Assembly (NCBI RefSeq): GCF_000719515.1
Contig: NZ_JOGR01000018.1
Coordinates: 1 to 35,279, forward strand
From: Glycomyces sp. NRRL B-16210
GTDB lineage: Bacteria; Actinomycetota; Actinomycetes; Mycobacteriales; Micromonosporaceae
Length of the DNA: 35,279 nt
Reading direction: 5' to 3'
A program made the position numbers and the translations under genes. Under the pieces are notes generated by a model that had not been told where the DNA came from, did not search any database, and saw nothing but the letters and a program-made list of their open reading frames with translations. Shown here piece after piece: positions 31,070 to 35,279 of this stretch; positions within the stretch are counted from its first letter, which is position 1; each line of letters opens with the position of its first letter.

Positions 31070-31261
31070 GGCTGATTAATCCAGCTCACGCCCCACCGGG
31101 TGGGGTCCGTTTATCTCCGGCGACTCTCTGGCGCGCCCGGCGGGCGCCTCCCGGTCATGTCGGTGTCATAAGGCACGATCACTGAGCGCCGTTCGCGGTG
31201 CCGCGTCTTTCGAAGGTCGCGGTCTCGCCTGCGGAGCCGTAGTTTTCTATGGTGGATCGCG
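31070..31261. other. divergent region between CopD-CtaG and the AAA gene
   Basis: No gene. It contains the inverted repeat CCCCACCGGGTGGGG (31091-31105) and a GC-rich palindrome (GCGCGCCCGGCGGGCGC, about 31131-31147). TATGGT (31248-31253), 8 bases before the ATG at 31262, is a possible leaderless -10. Confidence 0.4.
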
Positions 31262-32419
31262 ATGGGAATCATCGAAAGACGCGGTGAGATCATGAACCTG
31301 CTCCAGGGAGGCGGAGGCGTGCTCGGCAATGTGCACTTCACGCTCGACGGCTCGGACGACCCCTCGAACGTGCTGAACCTCATGGCGCTGGACGCCTATG
31401 TGAGCGGCGCGCAGCCGCACGCGGTGGTCCGGTCGCTCGACTCGGTCGCGGAGGACGTCGATCTCATTCCCGAGGGCGGTTCACTCGTTCGGTCGATTTC
31501 GGGGGCTTCTTTTCTGCAACTGGTGACCGGCGAGGGCTGGACGCTGCGGACGCAGCGGTGGCGGGACGGTTCGGGCCAGGCGGTGGTCACCGCGGACACG
31601 CGTGAGCGGGCCGAGGAGGTCGCCGCGTTCGTGTCCGATCGGACCGGTTCGGCCGAGGAGCCCGGCGAGGACAAGGTCGACATGGGGTTCTGGTACCGGT
31701 CGGCGCGGGGTCCGTTCCGGTCGACGCGGTCGATCAGCGCGCCGCGCTGGCCGGAGATCGAGGGGAACTACTCCTCGAATTCGGGGGCGGCTCTGGGCAA
31801 GCTCATGGCGACGCGGTCTTCGGACGTGGCCGGGCGCCTGGTGCTGCTGCACGGCCCGCCCGGTACTGGCAAGACCACGGCGTTGCGGGCGTTGGCGCGT
31901 GAGTGGGCGCCGTGGTGCCAGGTGGACACGGTGCTGGATCCGGAGGCGTTCTTCGCGGATCCGTCCTACCTGATGGAGGTCATCATCGGGTCGGAGATGG
32001 ACATGGTGCTCGACGCCGATCCGGATCACGGGGAGTCGCGGCGCGCGCATTGGCGGCTGATGGTCTTGGAGGACTGCGACGAGTTGATCCGCGGTGAGGC
32101 GAAGGAGGCGTCGGGCCAGTCGCTGGCGCGGTTGCTGAACCTGACGGACGGCCTGCTGGGGCAGGGCCGGGAGATCATGGTCGCGATCACGACGAACGAG
32201 CGGCTCGACCGGTTGCATCCCGCGGTGGTGCGTCCGGGCCGGTGTCTCGCGCAGATCGAGGTGGGTGCGCTGTCGCCGCTGGAGTCGAGCGATTGGCTGG
32301 GCGGGGAGGCGGTGCGGGAGCCGATGACGCTCGCGGAGCTGTACGCGCGCAGGAGCGGCACGGACCCGACGACCACGGAGTCGGCGATTCCGCAGCAGCC
32401 GATCGGTCAGTACCTCTAG
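31262..32419 (+). CDS. AAA ATPase, DUF5925-like
   Basis: 385 aa from ATG 31262; ATG 31292 (MNLLQGGGG) with GGTGAG just upstream is an equal candidate. The N-terminal about 150 residues are a DUF5925-type domain (NVHFTLDGSDDPSNVLNLMALDAYVSG). The AAA core follows: Walker A HGPPGTGKTT with Lys204, Walker B LMVLEDCDELI, sensor-like VAITTNE and an arginine-finger region RLHPAVVRPGRC. It is soluble and cytoplasmic. The substrate and partners are unknown; it stands alone between divergent and convergent genes, with no obvious T7SS or proteasome neighbour. A remodelling or chaperone role is inferred from the fold. Confidence 0.88.
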   Translation: MGIIERRGEIMNLLQGGGGVLGNVHFTLDGSDDPSNVLNLMALDAYVSGAQPHAVVRSLDSVAEDVDLIPEGGSLVRSISGASFLQLVTGEGWTLRTQRWRDGSGQAVVTADTRERAEEVAAFVSDRTGSAEEPGEDKVDMGFWYRSARGPFRSTRSISAPRWPEIEGNYSSNSGAALGKLMATRSSDVAGRLVLLHGPPGTGKTTALRALAREWAPWCQVDTVLDPEAFFADPSYLMEVIIGSEMDMVLDADPDHGESRRAHWRLMVLEDCDELIRGEAKEASGQSLARLLNLTDGLLGQGREIMVAITTNERLDRLHPAVVRPGRCLAQIEVGALSPLESSDWLGGEAVREPMTLAELYARRSGTDPTTTESAIPQQPIGQYL

Positions 32420-32500
32420 GCGTTGCCTTTAGACCGCTGCCTCTGGGTCCGCTGTCTCTCGGTCGTCTCGCCCCGTCCCGGGTGCCCGGTCCTTCGGGCG

Positions 32501-32540
32501 CGGTGAGGGGCGGGCGTGGTGGGGCGGCCGCCCCTCACCG
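32501..32540. terminator. terminator between convergent AAA and CMD genes
   Basis: Perfect 13-bp stem CGGTGAGGGGCGG (32501-32513) / CCGCCCCTCACCG (32528-32540) with a 14-base loop. Confidence 0.7.
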
Positions 32541-32614
32541 GTCCTGGCCTGGCCGTGTCGCTTCGGCGGCGGCTTCGCGGCTGTGCCGCTTCGGCGCCGT
32601 CTAGGCGGTCGTGT

Positions 32615-33004
32615 TCATTCGGCGGCGTCGCGTGCTTCGAAGACGGCCTTGGCGTGCTGGACCGCGTTGATGGCGGCCGGGAAGCCCGCGTAGACCGCGA
32701 TCTGGGTGAGCGCCTCGACGATCTCGGCGCGGGTGCATCCCGCGTTGAGGGCGCCGTTGATGTGGAAGCGGAGCTGCGGGGCGGCGTTGCCCAGCGCTGC
32801 CAGCGCGCCCAGGGTCACGAGCTGGCGGTCCCGCGGTTCGAGTGCGGGGCCCGAGTAGACGTCGCCGTACGCGAACTCGGCGATGTAGCGGCCGAGGTCG
32901 GGGGCGATGTCGGCGAGGGAGGTGACGACCGTCGGTTCGGCCTCTCCCGAGATGTGTTGCAGTGCTTTCATTCCGCGTTCGTAGCGGTCTTCGGGATGCT
33001 CCAT
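32615..33004 (-). CDS. carboxymuconolactone decarboxylase-family protein (PcaC-like)
   Basis: 129 aa. The ATG at 33004 follows the strongest ribosome binding site in the window (TTAAGGAGG). Sequence blocks are typical of the PcaC-like subgroup: RYERGMKALQHISGE, AEFAYGDVYSGPALEPRDRQLVTLGALAALGNAAPQLRFHINGALNAG and CTRAEIVEALTQIAVYAGFPAAINA. There is a single Cys, so it is not an AhpD-type CxxC peroxidase. PcaC decarboxylates 4-carboxymuconolactone in protocatechuate breakdown, but members standing alone like this one often have other, unknown roles. It is monocistronic. Confidence 0.9.
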   Translation of the reverse strand: MEHPEDRYERGMKALQHISGEAEPTVVTSLADIAPDLGRYIAEFAYGDVYSGPALEPRDRQLVTLGALAALGNAAPQLRFHINGALNAGCTRAEIVEALTQIAVYAGFPAAINAVQHAKAVFEARDAAE

Positions 33005-33241
33005 CTGAGATCCTCCTTAATCGCGTGAGGTCTGGGTTCGCTTGCCCCACAAGGCCAATCCTGGTGCACCGGGGAGTGTCGCCGCAAGGTCCCGAGGGGA
33101 TGCGGAGCGTAGTGGTGGCCGGATTCACCAATCGCCGGCCGGTCGCGGCGTTTCGTTCACCGGGTCGCGCCGCCGCTGCCGCTAGGCTCGGGCGCGGTTC
33201 CCCCGCCACCGTCGACCATCGAACGCCCCTGGGGGAGCACC

Positions 33242-34552
33242 ATGCAGCACACAACGGCACCGTCGTCCGGGCGTCGCCGCGGACGTCTCGCGTTTCTCGG
33301 GGTGGCGGTCGCCGCGGTCGCGGTCGCCTTGGCGGGGACGACGCAGCACGCGCAGGCCGCGACGGTGACGATCGACCCGCTCGCGCCCGCGTTCGACTTC
33401 AACGCGTTCGTGGAGAACGAGACGACTCTGGCGTCACTGGAGGCCGAGGGCGCGATCGCCACTGGCGGGAACCTGGTCGTCGAGGGCTCCTACAACGTGA
33501 TGATCCACGACGTGGGGACGTTCGTCGCGCCCGGCGACAGCGCGCCGAGCGCCCTGGTCGTGGGCGGTCGGATGGACTACACCGCCGACCCTGCGACCTC
33601 GGTCGTGCAGGTCCTCAACCAGGGGTACGTGAAGATCGGCGACCTGACCGGCACGGACGTGCTCAACACCGACGACAACAGCGCGAGCGTCAACACCCGC
33701 GTGGTCGCCGCGGGGGCGGGCTACGACAGCACGCCGCGGCTCCAGCTCACGGTGCAGCAGCCGCTCGACTCGGTCGGTCCGAGCTCGCCGATAGACTTCG
33801 CCGGGGCTTTCGCCGAACTGCGCTCGACGAGCGCGACGCTCGCCGGGTGCCAGGGCACCGTCGCCATGATGGACGTCGGCGGGACCGCGGTCGCCGAGGG
33901 CGAGGTCGCGCCCGGGCAGATCATCGAGATCAGTCTGGAGCCCGGGACCACCAACGTCCTCGATCTGACCGGGGAGGACCTCGACAACATGTCGGAGCTG
34001 CGGTTTCTGGACCAGCCGACGCTCGATACGCCGCTGCTGATCAACGTGGACACCTCCGGTGCCAGCGGGGAGCTCGACTGGGACGTCGCCCCGCAGTCGC
34101 CCATCAGCGGCGACCAGTCGCCGTTCATCCTGTGGAACTTCGGTGACACGAGCCGACTGCGGATCGCCAGCGGCGACACCGTCCAGGGCAGCATCCTCGC
34201 GCCGTACGCCGATTACTCCGACGTGAGCCCCACCAACGTCGAGGGCCAGATCATCGCGAGGAACGCCAGTCTCGGCGAGATCGGCGAGAACGGCGGCGAG
34301 ATCCACCACTTCCCATTCGCCTCCACGCTGACCTGCGAGTCCGATGTCGAGCCCTCCCCGTCGCCGTCCGAGCCCGACCCGAGCGGCGACGGACCGACCG
34401 GCGGCGCGTCGGACGGGCCGACGGACGGCGGCGCCGATCTTCCCTCCACGGGGCAGTCCCTCCAGCCGCTGTTGATCGCGGCGGGGGCGCTGGTGGCGGT
34501 CGGCGCCGCGGTGCTCGTCGGCGCGACGCGGCGCAGGAGAACGCAGCCCTGA
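33242..34552 (+). CDS. sortase-anchored choice-of-anchor A family surface protein
   Basis: 436 aa. The ATG at 33242 follows GGGGGAG. A signal peptide (1-39, ending in HAQA) is followed by the choice-of-anchor A domain (about 50-360: FDFNAFVENETTLASLEAEGAIATGGNLVV near the start, then SILAPYADYSDVSPTNVEGQIIA and EIHHFPF at the end). A Pro/Ser/Asp/Gly-rich wall-spanning stretch (about 365-398) leads to the sortase signal LPSTG at 400-404, a hydrophobic helix and RRRR. Sortase should link it to peptidoglycan. Domain members are found in surface adhesins, including those of the ice-binding type; the ligand here is unknown. It overlaps the DUF1275 gene by one base (TGATG), so the two are translated together. 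A TAGGCT at 33183-33188 may be its -10. Confidence 0.92.
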   Translation: MQHTTAPSSGRRRGRLAFLGVAVAAVAVALAGTTQHAQAATVTIDPLAPAFDFNAFVENETTLASLEAEGAIATGGNLVVEGSYNVMIHDVGTFVAPGDSAPSALVVGGRMDYTADPATSVVQVLNQGYVKIGDLTGTDVLNTDDNSASVNTRVVAAGAGYDSTPRLQLTVQQPLDSVGPSSPIDFAGAFAELRSTSATLAGCQGTVAMMDVGGTAVAEGEVAPGQIIEISLEPGTTNVLDLTGEDLDNMSELRFLDQPTLDTPLLINVDTSGASGELDWDVAPQSPISGDQSPFILWNFGDTSRLRIASGDTVQGSILAPYADYSDVSPTNVEGQIIARNASLGEIGENGGEIHHFPFASTLTCESDVEPSPSPSEPDPSGDGPTGGASDGPTDGGADLPSTGQSLQPLLIAAGALVAVGAAVLVGATRRRRTQP

Positions 34553-35223
34553 TGGCCGGACCCCTCCCAATCGACCGCGCGCAGTCGCACGCCTGGACCG
34601 CGCTGGTCCTGACGGCGCTCGCGGGAGCGGTCGACGGGGCGGGGTTCCTCAGCCTCGGGCAGCAGTTCGTGGCGAACCAGACCGGGAACGCCGTCCTCCT
34701 CGCCGTGGCCGTCTCAGGGCAGCTCACCGGCAGGGAGGACGGCCTTTCGGCGGTGGGCCCGCTGTGGTCGCTGATCGGGTTCACGCTGGGGGCGGTGATC
34801 GCCTCGCTGGCGACGCGCCGCCACGTGCTCACGAGCTTCGGGGTGCCGCTGCTGCTGGTGGCCGAGGTGGCGGTGCTGGTGCTGGCGGGCTTCGCAGGGC
34901 CGTTCGAGGTGGCGATCGCGTTGGCGGCGTTCGCGATGGGCGTCCAGAGCATCCACGCGACCCGCATCGGCCTCGCGGGGATCAACACGACCGTGCTGAC
35001 CGGGACGCTCATCGCCTTGTCCGCCAACCTGTCGGGCACTCGCAAGGACCTGCGGTCGGCGCGGCTCCAGGCCGGCGTGTGGGTGGTGTACCTGCTGGCG
35101 GCCGGGATCGGCTCGGTGCTGGCGTACGCGGCCTCGTTCGGCGCGGTGTGCTGGAGCGCAGCGGGCGTGGCCGCCGCGATGGCGGTGGCAGGTTTCGCGG
35201 AGGCGAGGAGGGAACGCCGCTAG
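34552..35223 (+). CDS. DUF1275 (YoaK-family) membrane protein
   Basis: 223 aa, ATG at 34552 overlapping the preceding stop. Six hydrophobic segments and the motifs GAVDGAGFLSLGQQFVANQTGNAVLLAVA near the start and MGVQSIHATRIGLAGINTTVLTGTL in the second half define DUF1275. The function of the family is unknown; transport has been suggested. The coupling with a surface-anchored protein is notable, but its meaning is unclear. A 7-bp tandem repeat starts 4 bases after the stop codon. Confidence 0.92.
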   Translation: MAGPLPIDRAQSHAWTALVLTALAGAVDGAGFLSLGQQFVANQTGNAVLLAVAVSGQLTGREDGLSAVGPLWSLIGFTLGAVIASLATRRHVLTSFGVPLLLVAEVAVLVLAGFAGPFEVAIALAAFAMGVQSIHATRIGLAGINTTVLTGTLIALSANLSGTRKDLRSARLQAGVWVVYLLAAGIGSVLAYAASFGAVCWSAAGVAAAMAVAGFAEARRERR

Positions 35224-35226
35224 AAA

Positions 35227-35279
35227 CGCCCCACGCCCCACGCCCCACGCCCCACGCCCCACGCCCCACGCCCCACGCC
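35227..35279 (+). repeat. 7-bp tandem repeat at the window end
   Basis: Seven perfect copies of CGCCCCA (35227-35275) plus four more bases; the array continues beyond the window. Confidence 0.95.

Overview
The window is about 35 kb of very GC-rich DNA with strong third-position G/C bias, frequent GTG starts, leaderless-type promoters, two DUF1707 proteins, a GlnR-type regulator and WXG100 proteins. This points to a Gram-positive actinobacterium, probably a mycelial soil or plant-associated one. Glycomycetaceae or Micromonosporales-like is a guess from gene content and was not tested. No tRNA, rRNA, CRISPR array, transposase or integrase was found. Three minisatellites are present.

Layout. 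1-1187: an unknown protein and a DUF1707/LiaF-like protein. 1415-5818: a secreted subtilase and a secreted GH43 arabinanase-like enzyme, each with a visible promoter; the second promoter carries a palindromic operator. 5972-8673 (minus): a small membrane protein, then a two-gene type VII secretion (T7SS)-like pair, namely a small helical protein and a large WxG protein with an acidic N-terminus and Gly-rich C-terminus. 8970-13764: a chromosomal core block, glnR (minus), then a membrane protein, a DUF2993/LmeA-like protein, a short Cys-containing leader peptide with a following hairpin, cysA-type sulfurtransferase, five 33-bp tandem repeats and sseC (DUF1416). 13869-15275 (minus): an ECF41/SigJ-type sigma factor with its AhpD-like partner, preceded by a textbook ECF41 promoter. 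15378-17927: an anchored secreted protein, a stand-alone NuoD paralogue (minus) and a second DUF1707 protein. 18092-20348 (minus): a T7SS polymorphic toxin cassette of YbaB/EbfC-like protein, WXG100 protein, CpnT-like WXG/transmembrane delivery protein, a separately encoded HNH-like nuclease and a candidate immunity protein. 20688-24310 (minus): a pectin module of secreted PL9-type lyase and cytoplasmic GH43-like enzyme, both with LacI-type operators inside their promoters. 24630-26907: the pxpABC 5-oxoprolinase operon, followed by six 31-bp tandem repeats. 27341-31069 (minus): a Cys/Met-metabolism PLP enzyme, and a CopD-CtaG fusion coupled to a YkvA/DUF1232 protein. 31262-35223: a DUF5925-like AAA ATPase, a carboxymuconolactone decarboxylase-like protein (minus), a sortase-anchored choice-of-anchor A protein and a DUF1275 membrane protein, then a 7-bp tandem repeat running off the end.

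How the genes fit together. Three carbohydrate enzymes (two secreted, one cytosolic) look like parts of a plant-pectin/arabinan programme under sugar-responsive repressors encoded elsewhere. Leader peptide, cysA and sseC look like a cysteine-sensed sulfur unit. The sigma/AhpD pair is a self-contained stress module. The most system-like region is the split T7SS toxin/immunity cassette at 18.1-20.3 kb. No T7SS core machinery (EccB/C/D, MycP) lies in the window, so both T7SS loci must depend on an apparatus encoded elsewhere.
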